From Aliitabrizicola sp031425325 (GTDB taxonomy: Bacteria; Pseudomonadota; Alphaproteobacteria; Rhodobacterales; Rhodobacteraceae): a DNA stretch of 14,149 nt. Both the position numbers and the translations under genes were made by a program. This document shows, piece after piece, positions 6,753 through 14,004 of this stretch. Positions within the stretch are counted from its first letter, which is position 1; every line of letters starts with the position of its first letter. Under the pieces are notes generated by a model that was given only the letters and a program-made list of their open reading frames with translations, was not told where the DNA came from and did not search any database. Where the stretch lies: assembly GCA_031425325.1 (NCBI GenBank), contig JANPJD010000014.1, positions 1 through 14,149 of the forward strand. Direction: 5' to 3'.

Positions 6753-6785
6753 TTTCGGTCCGCCGCGCAGCTGCGCGGACCGAAA
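6753..6785. other. Inverted repeat / hairpin between FAH gene and icd
   Basis: TTTCGGTCCG (6753-6762) pairs with CGGACCGAAA (6776-6785). Inside, CGC-AGCT-GCG can extend the stem past a 3-nt CCG bulge, and the inner 16 bases CCGCGCAGCTGCGCGG (6763-6778) are themselves a perfect palindrome. It lies in a 160-bp gap. The T and A tracts lie within the stem rather than after it on either strand, so it does not look like a normal intrinsic terminator. An mRNA end-protecting or processing hairpin, or an attenuator between the two genes, is possible. The rest of the gap shows only the icd ribosome site. Confidence 0.65.
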
Positions 6786-6858
6786 CCACAGGGCCAATGC
6801 CAGAGAATACGCTCTGCGTCCGAGGCAAGGCTGGCAGCAACCCCGACAGGGTGGAACA

Positions 6859-9081
6859 ATGAAGCAGCACGCAACGCCCGACATCATCTTCACCAAGGTC
6901 GACGAGGCCCCGCAGCTGGCGTCGGCGTCGCTCTTGCCGATCATCCGCGCCTTTGCAGCGGCCGGCGACGTGTCGGTTGGCACGCGGGACATCTCGCTTG
7001 CCGGGCGGATCATCGCGGCTTTCCCCGAGCTCCTGACCGACGCCCAGCGCCAGCCCGACGATCTGGCCGAACTGGGGAGCCTGGTAAAGACGCCCACGGC
7101 CAATGTGATCAAGCTGCCGAACATCTCGGCCTCGACGCCGCAGCTGGTCGGGGCGCTGAAAGAGTTGCAGTCGCAAGGCTACGCGCTGCCGGACTATCCC
7201 GAGGACCCAGTCACTGCTGAAGAGAAGTCGATCCGCAGCCGCTTCGACGCGATCCGCGGCTCGGCGGTGAATCCGGTGCTGCGCGAAGGCAACTCGGATC
7301 GGCGCGCCGCCACGGCGGTCAAGAATTACGCCAAGGCAAACCCGCATTCGATGGGGGCATGGTCGCCTGACAGCAAGACGCGTGTGTCGACCATGACCGG
7401 TGGTGATTTCCGGGCAAACGAGACGTCCGCGACCCTGACCGCGTCTCAGGCCGGTGCAGCCCGGATCGAATTCCAAGGGCGCGACGGCACCGTCACGGTG
7501 CTCAAGGATGGCCTCAACTATCCGGCAGGCACGGTGGTGGATGCTTCCTTCATGTCAGCCGCTGCCCTCGACGCCTTTCTGGCCGCCGAGATTGAATCGA
7601 CCAAACGCGACGGTGTGTTGTTCTCGATCCACCTGAAGGCCACGATGATGAAGGTGTCGGATCCGATCATCTTCGGTCACGCCGTCAGGCAGTTCCTGAA
7701 GCCTGTGTTCCAAAAGCACGGATCCTCGCTGCAGGCGGCAGGGATAGACGCCAACCTGGGTCTGGGCGCACTGCTGGAGCAGGTCGCCCTGATGCCCGAC
7801 GGCAAGGCGATCGAGGCCGACGTTCATGCCGTCATTGCCGACCGTGCCCCCCTCTACATGGTGAATTCCGACAAGGGCATCACGAACCTTCATGTGCCGT
7901 CCGACGTGATCATCGACGCTTCCATCCCGGCGCTGCTGCGTGCAGGCGGCAAGGGCTGGGGCCCCGATGGCCGCGCCGCGGATACCAATTGCGTGATCCC
8001 CGACAGCACCTATGCGCCGGTATATGCAGAGGCAGTGGCCTACTTCAAACAAACGGGCGCCCTTGACCCTTCCACGGCCGGCACGGTGCAGAATGTCGGC
8101 CTGATGGCCCAGAAGGCCGAGGAATACGGCTCGCACCCGACCACGTTCGAGATTGCCGAGGCCGGCACGATACGTCTGGTGCTGAAAAGTGGTGAGGTGC
8201 TTCATGCACATGAGGTGGAGCCTGGCGACATCTGGCGCGTCGCTTCCACCCGTCAGGCCGCCATCGAGGACTGGGTGCGCCTGGCAATCGCCCGCCAGAA
8301 GGCCGAAGGCTGTCAGGCTGTGTTCTGGCTGGATCGAACCCGCCCGCATGACGCCGAACTGATCCGCTATGTCACGCCGATGCTGGCCGCGGCGGGCGTG
8401 ACGGACCGGTTCCAGATCCTTGCCCCGCGCGAGGCGACGCGTCTGGCCCTGGAAACCATCCGCAAGGGCGAAAACTCCATCGCGATTTCCGGCAACGTAC
8501 TGCGCGACTATCTGACCGACCTGTTTCCCATCCTGGAACTGGGCACCTCGGCCAAGATGCTGTCGATCGTCAAGCTGATGAACGGTGGCGGACTGTTCGA
8601 AACCGGTGCCGGCGGATCGGCGCCCAAGCATGTCCAGCAACTAGTCAAGGAAAACCATCTGCGTTGGGACTCGCTGGGGGAATTCTGCGCCCTCGGCGAA
8701 AGCCTGAGGTTTCTGGCCGAAACCTCTGGCAACACCCGCGCCCGCGTTCTGGGCAATGCCGTCGATGCGGCCACACAAGGGGTGCTGGACCACAACAAGT
8801 CGCCCGCGGGGCGGGTCGGTCAGACCGACAATCGCGACAGCCACTTCTACTTTGCGCTCTACTGGGCGCAAGCTCTGGCCGCGCAGACCGAGGACGCGGG
8901 ACTTGCCGCGCATTTCGGCCCCATCGCCCGTGATCTGGAAAAGAACGAGGCGACGATCCTGGCCGAACTGGCGGCGGGTCAGGGCAAGCCCGCCGATCTG
9001 GGCGGCTACTACCACACCGACCCGCAGAAGACCGAGGCCGTGATGCGGCCCTCGGCGACGTTCAACCAGATCATCGGCTGA
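6859..9081 (+). CDS. icd: NADP-dependent isocitrate dehydrogenase, monomeric type
   Basis: A 740-aa enzyme converting isocitrate to 2-oxoglutarate and CO2 with NADPH formation. Length and sequence are those of the monomeric class (Azotobacter/Corynebacterium type), not the ~400-aa dimeric class. Recognisable blocks: LPNISASTPQL (86-96), GNSDRRAA substrate loop (144-151), HLKATMMKVSDPIIFGHAV (258-276), MVNSDKGITNLHVPSDVIID (334-353), DTNCVIPDSTYAP (375-387), EYGSHPTTFE (422-431), VLRDYLTD with R549/D550, the cofactor region KHVQQLVKENHLRWDSLGEF (590-609, H591 and R602) and GQTDNRDSHFYFALYWA (654-670). All blocks are intact, so it should be active. The ribosome site AGGGTGG ends 4 nt before ATG 6859. 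It stands 160 bp after the FAH gene and 73 bp before the second one, an unusual place for a TCA-cycle gene; it may be the housekeeping enzyme or a substrate-induced extra copy. Confidence 0.96.
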   Translation: MKQHATPDIIFTKVDEAPQLASASLLPIIRAFAAAGDVSVGTRDISLAGRIIAAFPELLTDAQRQPDDLAELGSLVKTPTANVIKLPNISASTPQLVGALKELQSQGYALPDYPEDPVTAEEKSIRSRFDAIRGSAVNPVLREGNSDRRAATAVKNYAKANPHSMGAWSPDSKTRVSTMTGGDFRANETSATLTASQAGAARIEFQGRDGTVTVLKDGLNYPAGTVVDASFMSAAALDAFLAAEIESTKRDGVLFSIHLKATMMKVSDPIIFGHAVRQFLKPVFQKHGSSLQAAGIDANLGLGALLEQVALMPDGKAIEADVHAVIADRAPLYMVNSDKGITNLHVPSDVIIDASIPALLRAGGKGWGPDGRAADTNCVIPDSTYAPVYAEAVAYFKQTGALDPSTAGTVQNVGLMAQKAEEYGSHPTTFEIAEAGTIRLVLKSGEVLHAHEVEPGDIWRVASTRQAAIEDWVRLAIARQKAEGCQAVFWLDRTRPHDAELIRYVTPMLAAAGVTDRFQILAPREATRLALETIRKGENSIAISGNVLRDYLTDLFPILELGTSAKMLSIVKLMNGGGLFETGAGGSAPKHVQQLVKENHLRWDSLGEFCALGESLRFLAETSGNTRARVLGNAVDAATQGVLDHNKSPAGRVGQTDNRDSHFYFALYWAQALAAQTEDAGLAAHFGPIARDLEKNEATILAELAAGQGKPADLGGYYHTDPQKTEAVMRPSATFNQIIG

Positions 9082-9154
9082 ACCAAGCGGTACGGGCTTG
9101 CCTGGGCACAGGCCTGTGTCCTGACGGGCGATCTGGACAAAGGGAGGGGGGATC

Positions 9155-9928
9155 ATGAACTGGGCACGCATCGAGACCTCTGACGGGCGCATCCTGTCCG
9201 GAATGGTCGATGGCGACGTTCTGCTGCCCCGCCCGGGGCTGGACTCGGAAGCGACGTCCGGTCCGCCCGAGCCGCTGACGGGCAGCCGGAGGCTTGCGCC
9301 CTGCGTCCCGGGCAAGTTCATCGGGCTGTGGAACAACTTCCACGCTGCCGCCGCCCGCAGCGGTTGGACCCCGCCGCAGCATCCGCTGTATTTCCTCAAG
9401 CCCGTGACGTCGCTGTCAGGTGACGGGGCTACCGTCCGGATTCCGCCTGATGTCGGGCGCGTTGTTTTCGAAGGCGAGTTGGGGATCGTCTTGGCCCGTT
9501 CCTGCAGGAACGCTGGGCTGGATGAGGCGGAAGCGGCGATCCTGGGCTACACCTGCATCAACGATCTGACCGCCATCGACCTTCTGACCGCCGACCCCGC
9601 CTTCCCCCAGTGGACGCGCGCCAAGGGGTTTGACGGCTTTGGCGCGATCGGCCCGGTGATTGCGACCGGGCTGGACTGGCGGTCGCTTGTTGTCCGGGTG
9701 CTGGTCAATGACCGCGAGCGGCAATCCTATCCAGTCGCCGACATAATCCTTTCGCCGGCCGAAATCGTCAGCCGTCTGTCGCATGACATGACGCTGATGC
9801 CCGGTGACGTCATCGCCTGCGGCACCTCCCTCGGGGTGCGCCCGGTCAAGGCCGGCGATCATGTCGCGGTGGTGATCGACGGTATCGGCACCGTGGCCGT
9901 GACGATGGGGGATTGCCATGCGGTTTAG
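9155..9928 (+). CDS. FAH-family hydrolase/isomerase (HpaG/HpcE-like)
   Basis: A 257-aa second member of the fumarylacetoacetate hydrolase family, of a different subtype from the one at 6015. An N-terminal domain (1-50) precedes the catalytic fold. FIGLWNNFHAAAARSGW (55-71) replaces the usual GxNYxxHA motif; then YFLKPVTSLSG (79-89), metal ligands E106 and E108 in FEGELGIVL, D137 in CINDLTAIDLL, K157 in TRAKGFDGFG, and GDVIACGTSLGV (217-228). Relatives of this layout include 2-hydroxyhepta-2,4-diene-1,7-dioate isomerases/decarboxylases and poorly characterised ureidoglycolate-lyase-like proteins. GGGAGG at 9142-9147 precedes ATG 9155. Its place between icd and the decarboxylase-like gene suggests a later step of the same breakdown route. 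The exact reaction is not readable. Confidence 0.88.
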   Translation: MNWARIETSDGRILSGMVDGDVLLPRPGLDSEATSGPPEPLTGSRRLAPCVPGKFIGLWNNFHAAAARSGWTPPQHPLYFLKPVTSLSGDGATVRIPPDVGRVVFEGELGIVLARSCRNAGLDEAEAAILGYTCINDLTAIDLLTADPAFPQWTRAKGFDGFGAIGPVIATGLDWRSLVVRVLVNDRERQSYPVADIILSPAEIVSRLSHDMTLMPGDVIACGTSLGVRPVKAGDHVAVVIDGIGTVAVTMGDCHAV

Positions 9929-9988
9929 CACCAAGCAGGCCTGCAGTCGTGCCGACTCGTCGCCGTCGGCTGCGCGGAGGGGGCAGGC

Positions 9989-10990
9989 GTGACTTCTGCA
10001 GTGCCAGTCCCGCTGACTGTGGCCGCCTGGGACCATGACCGGGTGTTGCCAGTGCTTGACGGCCGCGTGCCCGTGCCGGGCGCATTGATCGCGCCGCACA
10101 TACTGCCCACCACGCAGCTTTTCCCCATCGCCGCGCAGGAAGCGCGTTTCGACGTGACCGAGCTGTCGCTGTCGACCCACATCCTGCAGGTCGCGCGCGG
10201 CGAGGCGTCCTACACCGCGATCCCCGCGTTTGTCAGCCGCGCCTTCCGGCACAACGGGTTCTTCCGCCGCGCAGGCAGCACGATTGCAACGCCGGCCGAT
10301 CTGGCAGGCCGCAGTGTCGGTGTGCCGGAATATCAGATGACCGCAGCACTTTGGATGCGCGGCATCATGGTCGACGACTTCGGTGTTCCGGCCACCGCCG
10401 TGCACTGGCGTACCGGGGCCCTCGACCAGGGGGTGCGCCACGAACGGCTGGCCCTTCAGCCCCCGGCCGATCTGCGGATCACGCCGGTCCGCGATGGCGA
10501 GACCTTGCAAGAGCTGCTGCTCTCGGGCGAGATTGAGGCGCTTCTGGCTCCGAACCCGCCGCGGGCGTTCCTGGATGGCGATCCCCGGATCGAGCGGATT
10601 TTCCCTGATTTCGAGACGGCAGAGCGCGACTATCACCGCCGCACCGGGTTCTTTCCGATCATGCACGTGATCGCTGTGCGCCGCAGCCTTTGCGACAGCC
10701 ACCCTTCGCTTCCAGCAGCCTTGTTCAAGGCCTTCAGCGACAGTCGCGATCTTGCGATGCAGCGGCTGCGCGATGTCTGGCTGGGGTCGGCAAACCGGCT
10801 CAGCTTGCCCTGGCTGAATGCGGTCATGGAACGCACACGCGCCACGATGGGTCCCGACTATTGGCCCTACGGCTTTGCCGGTGCCCGCGCCGAGATCGCA
10901 ACGATGTGCCGCTATTCGGTTGAACAGCACCTCGCGCCACGTCTGGTGGCCCCTGAAGAGCTGTTTCATCCCGCACTGCTCGAAACCTGA
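9989..10990 (+). CDS. 4,5-dihydroxyphthalate decarboxylase-like protein
   Basis: A 333-aa protein matching the family of phthalate-pathway 4,5-dihydroxyphthalate decarboxylase (Pht5), which removes one carboxyl group to give protocatechuate. Family-like blocks: YD-like start AAWDHDRVLPVLDGRVPVPG (12-31), FDVTELSLSTHI (54-65), YTAIPAFVSRAFRHNGFF (75-92), GRSVGVPEYQMTAALWMRGI (107-126), HWRTGALDQG (139-148), EIEALLAPNPP (181-191), IFPDFETAERDYHRRTGFFPIMH (204-226) and WWPYG-like YWPYGF (291-296). The fold is that of a type-2 periplasmic binding protein, so automatic annotation often calls these ABC binding proteins. Here there is no signal peptide and a complete binding protein exists for each transporter, so a cytoplasmic enzyme is more likely. 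The start is GTG 9989 with GGAGGGGG at 9976-9983. The acid used need not be 4,5-dihydroxyphthalate. Confidence 0.85.
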   Translation: MTSAVPVPLTVAAWDHDRVLPVLDGRVPVPGALIAPHILPTTQLFPIAAQEARFDVTELSLSTHILQVARGEASYTAIPAFVSRAFRHNGFFRRAGSTIATPADLAGRSVGVPEYQMTAALWMRGIMVDDFGVPATAVHWRTGALDQGVRHERLALQPPADLRITPVRDGETLQELLLSGEIEALLAPNPPRAFLDGDPRIERIFPDFETAERDYHRRTGFFPIMHVIAVRRSLCDSHPSLPAALFKAFSDSRDLAMQRLRDVWLGSANRLSLPWLNAVMERTRATMGPDYWPYGFAGARAEIATMCRYSVEQHLAPRLVAPEELFHPALLET

Positions 10991-11038
10991 ACAAGACCAA
11001 GAAACCAGAACGACCATCAACCCGGAGGAGACCGAAAG

Positions 11039-12010
11039 ATGATGATGAAGACTGGAATTGGCGCCGCACTGGCGCTGGCACTGGCCGCCACCACCGCCTT
11101 TGCCCAAGAGATGCGTGCCCCGGAAGGACCGATCGAGTTCACGGTGGGCTCGTCCGCCGGTGGGACGCCGGACGTGATCATGCGCACCTTCGCGCAAATC
11201 ATGAACGGACAGGGCCTCGTCGAGAACCCGATCGTGGTGCAGAACCGGTCCGGCGCCGGACACTCGAACGCGTTCAACCACGTCCTTGGCCTGCCGGGCG
11301 ACGAGAACACGCTGCTGGTCCTGGCCTCGCCGGTGTTCACCACGCCGATCGTGCAGGGCACCCCCTCGGTCATCGACCAGATCACGCCCATCGCCCTTGT
11401 GGTGCAATCGGAACTGCTGCTGCTCACCACGCCGGACAGCGCATTCAACACCCTTGCCGATGTCGTGGCAGCAGCGACCGCAGGACCGGGCACTGTCCGC
11501 GTGGCAGGCGGGGCGTCGGGCGGCAATGACCACATCCTGACGGGTCTGGTCGAGTCGGCCACCGGCACAACGTTGACCTACATTCCGCATGAAAGCGGTG
11601 GGGACGCGCGGGCAACCTTTCTTGGCGGCAATGTGGAATTGCACTTCGCCACGCTCGCTGAAGGGATCGAGATGATCACTGCCGGCACGGCCAAGCCGCT
11701 GGCGCTCTTTTCGGAGGAACGCCGCAGCGAAGAGGCTTTGGCCGGCGTCGCCACCGCCAAGGAGCAGGGCGTCGACATCGTCTACACCCAGTTCTGGGGC
11801 GTCGGTGGAACGGCCGGCCTTGATCCGGCAGTCGCTGCGTGGTGGGCCGACAAGTTCACCGCTGCGGCGCAGACCGAGGTGTTCCAGACCTGGCTGTCCG
11901 AGAACCTCTATCGCAGTGACATGGTCGTCCTGGCGGAGGCGGGCGCCTACTTTGCAGCCGAGCAGGACACGTTCCGCACCGTGCTGACCAACATCGGCCT
12001 CGCAAAGTGA
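11039..12010 (+). CDS. tctC: Tripartite tricarboxylate transporter substrate-binding protein TctC
   Basis: A 323-aa periplasmic binding protein of the Bug/TctC family that delivers carboxylates to the TctAB membrane unit. The N-terminus MMMKTGIGAALALALAATTA is a Sec signal peptide, probably cut at AFA|Q (after residue 22). The mature protein has the family ligand loop FTVGSSAGGTPDVIMR (34-49), VVQNRSGAGHSNAFNHV (66-82) and YIPHESGGDARATFLGGNVE (181-200), the second ligand loop. Three ATG codons stand in a row (11039, 11042, 11045); GGAGGAG at 11024-11030 favours the first or second. The gene follows the decarboxylase-like gene by 48 bp and precedes tctB by 41 bp. Citrate, phthalate and terephthalate are known ligands of relatives, so the substrate here is open. 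Confidence 0.94.
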   Translation: MMMKTGIGAALALALAATTAFAQEMRAPEGPIEFTVGSSAGGTPDVIMRTFAQIMNGQGLVENPIVVQNRSGAGHSNAFNHVLGLPGDENTLLVLASPVFTTPIVQGTPSVIDQITPIALVVQSELLLLTTPDSAFNTLADVVAAATAGPGTVRVAGGASGGNDHILTGLVESATGTTLTYIPHESGGDARATFLGGNVELHFATLAEGIEMITAGTAKPLALFSEERRSEEALAGVATAKEQGVDIVYTQFWGVGGTAGLDPAVAAWWADKFTAAAQTEVFQTWLSENLYRSDMVVLAEAGAYFAAEQDTFRTVLTNIGLAK

Positions 12011-12051
12011 TCGCAGCCACGATCTGACGCCGAAGCGGCAGGGGGGAATCC

Positions 12052-12501
12052 ATGCGTATTCTGGAGACGGTTCCGGCGGCCTTTGTTCTCCTGGCTTCAG
12101 CCGGGGTGTTCCTTGGCACGACCGGGCTGAATTACTGGGACGGGGTCACACCCGGCGCAAGGTTCTTTCCTGCCGCACTTTCTGTGGCCGGGTTCGGTAT
12201 CGGCCTCGGCCTGATTTACGCGCAGTGGCGCGGGATCGAACAGGTCGATGTTGATCTGCCCGATCGACCTGCCCTTGTGAGGGTAGCGGCAAGTGTGCTC
12301 GCGCTTGTCATGCTTGCCGTGGCGGCACCGCTTGTCGGCCTGGTACCGGCGCTCTTTGTGTTCGTCGCCGGCATGCTGGCGTTCATCCTGCGCCAGAAAC
12401 CCCTGCTGTCGCTTGTCGTGGCCGGGATTGTCACGGCGTTCGTTCATCTCGTCTTCGTCCGCTGGCTTTCCGTGCCGCTGCCTCAGCCCTTCGGATTTTG
12501 A
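12052..12501 (+). CDS. tctB: Tripartite tricarboxylate transporter small membrane subunit TctB
   Basis: A 149-aa membrane protein of the TctB family with four to five hydrophobic segments (about residues 6-25, 40-58, 78-97, 98-114 and 118-138). The short conserved TctB motif near the N-terminus, P-G-x-x-F-F-P, reads TPGARFFPAAL at 33-43. Length and position between tctC and tctA are standard. AGGGGGG at 12040-12046 precedes ATG 12052. It is thought to stabilise or assist TctA in the inner membrane. The overall sequence is poorly conserved in this family, so much of the assignment rests on the motif and the operon. Confidence 0.93.
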   Translation: MRILETVPAAFVLLASAGVFLGTTGLNYWDGVTPGARFFPAALSVAGFGIGLGLIYAQWRGIEQVDVDLPDRPALVRVAASVLALVMLAVAAPLVGLVPALFVFVAGMLAFILRQKPLLSLVVAGIVTAFVHLVFVRWLSVPLPQPFGF

Positions 12502-12519
12502 CGCAAGGAACCCTTTCCC

Positions 12520-14004
12520 ATGTTTGATCCGCTCCTTCTGGGCTTTGCCACGGCCTTCGAGCCGCAGAACCTGTTGTTCATTCTTTTCGGCGTGCTCATC
12601 GGACAGGTTGTTGGCGCATTGCCGGGCCTCGGCCCCTCGGCGGGGATGGCGCTGCTGCTGCCGCTGACTTTCGGGCTGGAGCCGGTGACTGCGATCATGA
12701 TGCTGTGCGGCATCATGTACGGGGCCCAGTATGGCGGCACGCTGACGTCGGTGCTGATCAATGTCCCGGGCGAGGCGTCGGGAGTGATGACCGCGATCGA
12801 CGGCAATGCAATGGCCCGACAGGGGCGCGCGGGGGCCGCGCTCTCGATCTCGGCCATCGGGTCGTTTCTGGCGGGCATTGGGGCGGTCTGCGCCGTGGCC
12901 GTGCTGACACCGCCCCTGGCCAGCTTTGGGCTCAAGTTCAACGCACCGGAGTACTTTCTGCTGGCGCTCCTCGGCATCCTCGCGATGGGCAGCCTCGGGG
13001 GCTCGCCGCTGAAGTCGATGCTGGGGGCAATCATCGGCCTGATGATCGCACTTGTGGGCGTTGACCCGATGACCGGTACCCCCCGGCTTAGCTTCGATCA
13101 GCCGGTGCTGTTCCAGGGGATCGATTTCATTCCCGTGGCCATCGGTGTTTTCGGCATTGCCGAAGTACTTGCTTCGCTGGAAAAGATCGACAGTGTCAAA
13201 CCGGTTCGCACCCGCCTGCGCGACATGTGGCTTACCTCCGAAGACTGGGCAAAATGCCGCTTCTCCATCCTGCGGGGCGGCCTCATCGGCCTCTTTGTCG
13301 GCATCATGCCGGGCGCCGGGGCGTCGATTGCCTCGCTGCTGGCCTATCTGACCGAGCGCAACTTCAGCAAGACGCCCGAGCAGTTCGGCAAGGGCGCGAT
13401 CGATGCGGTCGCGGCCGCCGAATCCGCCAACAATGCCGCCTCGCACGGTGCCACGATCCCGATGCTGTCGCTGGGCATTCCGGGCTCTGCCTCGACGGGC
13501 ATTCTGCTGGCCGCGCTGATCCTGCATGGCATCCGTCCTGGCCCGATGCTGATGACGCAGGAATCCGAGCTTGTCTGGGGCTTGATCGCCAGCATGTTCA
13601 TAGGCAACGTCTTCCTCCTGATCCTCAACCTGCCGCTCGCCCCGGTCTTTGCCGCCTTGCTGCGGGTTCCCTATGTCCTTCTCGCCCCCTGCATTCTCGC
13701 GATCTCGCTGGTGGGGGCCTATGCGGCGACCCTCGACATTGCCACGGTCTGGATGGCCTTGTTCTTTGGCGTGCTCGGCTGGCTCATGATGAAGTTCGAC
13801 ATCCCGCGCGCCCCGCTGGTGCTGGCGCTGGTTCTGGCGTCCCTGATGGAAATGTCGCTACGCCAGGCGCTGCTTCTGTCGCTCGGAAGCCCGATGATTT
13901 TTCTCGAGCGTCCCATTTCAGCGGTATTGCTGGCTGGCGTCCTGTTTGCGCTGGTCTACCCGTTCGTCACCGCCGTCCGCAGGAAGCGAGCGCGCGCGAC
14001 ATAG
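12520..14004 (+). CDS. tctA: Tripartite tricarboxylate transporter large membrane subunit TctA
   Basis: A 494-aa polytopic inner-membrane carrier, the transport channel of the TctABC secondary importer. Two internal repeats carry matching signature loops: LIGQVVGALPGLGPSAGMAL (26-45) and VGIMPGAGASIASLLAY (260-276). Other family blocks are YGAQYGGTLTSVLINVPGEA (67-86), AMARQGRAGAAL (97-108) and ESANNAASHGATIPMLSLGI (301-320) followed by PGSASTGILLAAL. About ten to twelve hydrophobic segments are visible and the length is normal. The start ATG 12520 is 18 bp after tctB, with AAGGAA at 12505-12510. It ends with a basic tail (RRKRARAT). No regulator pair of the TctDE type lies nearby, so control by the GntR/FCD protein is likely. 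Confidence 0.96.
   Translation: MFDPLLLGFATAFEPQNLLFILFGVLIGQVVGALPGLGPSAGMALLLPLTFGLEPVTAIMMLCGIMYGAQYGGTLTSVLINVPGEASGVMTAIDGNAMARQGRAGAALSISAIGSFLAGIGAVCAVAVLTPPLASFGLKFNAPEYFLLALLGILAMGSLGGSPLKSMLGAIIGLMIALVGVDPMTGTPRLSFDQPVLFQGIDFIPVAIGVFGIAEVLASLEKIDSVKPVRTRLRDMWLTSEDWAKCRFSILRGGLIGLFVGIMPGAGASIASLLAYLTERNFSKTPEQFGKGAIDAVAAAESANNAASHGATIPMLSLGIPGSASTGILLAALILHGIRPGPMLMTQESELVWGLIASMFIGNVFLLILNLPLAPVFAALLRVPYVLLAPCILAISLVGAYAATLDIATVWMALFFGVLGWLMMKFDIPRAPLVLALVLASLMEMSLRQALLLSLGSPMIFLERPISAVLLAGVLFALVYPFVTAVRRKRARAT

Noticed and set aside
6753..6785. Intrinsic terminator after the first FAH gene
   Set aside because: No T-run follows the stem on either strand; kept only as a hairpin of unknown role.
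6786..6858. Possible riboswitch in the leader of icd
   Set aside because: The CCGAGGCAAGGCTGGCAGC stretch briefly recalls the start of an SAH riboswitch, but the rest of the core is missing and the gene has no methyl-cycle link. Only a weak 4-bp ACCC/GGGT pairing touches the ribosome site.
7555..9399. Long minus-strand frames opposite icd
   Set aside because: They overlap the fully conserved isocitrate dehydrogenase and show no domain of their own.
9416..11644. Long open frame of 742 codons on the minus strand
   Set aside because: It runs antisense to the second FAH, decarboxylase-like and tctC genes, is rich in Arg, His, Gly and Gln with no family motif, and follows from high third-position GC. 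The plus-strand genes have ribosome sites and clear homology.
12097..13527. Open frame of 476 codons on the minus strand
   Set aside because: Antisense to tctB and tctA, with low-complexity Arg/Gln/His/Asp composition; a shadow of strongly supported transporter genes.
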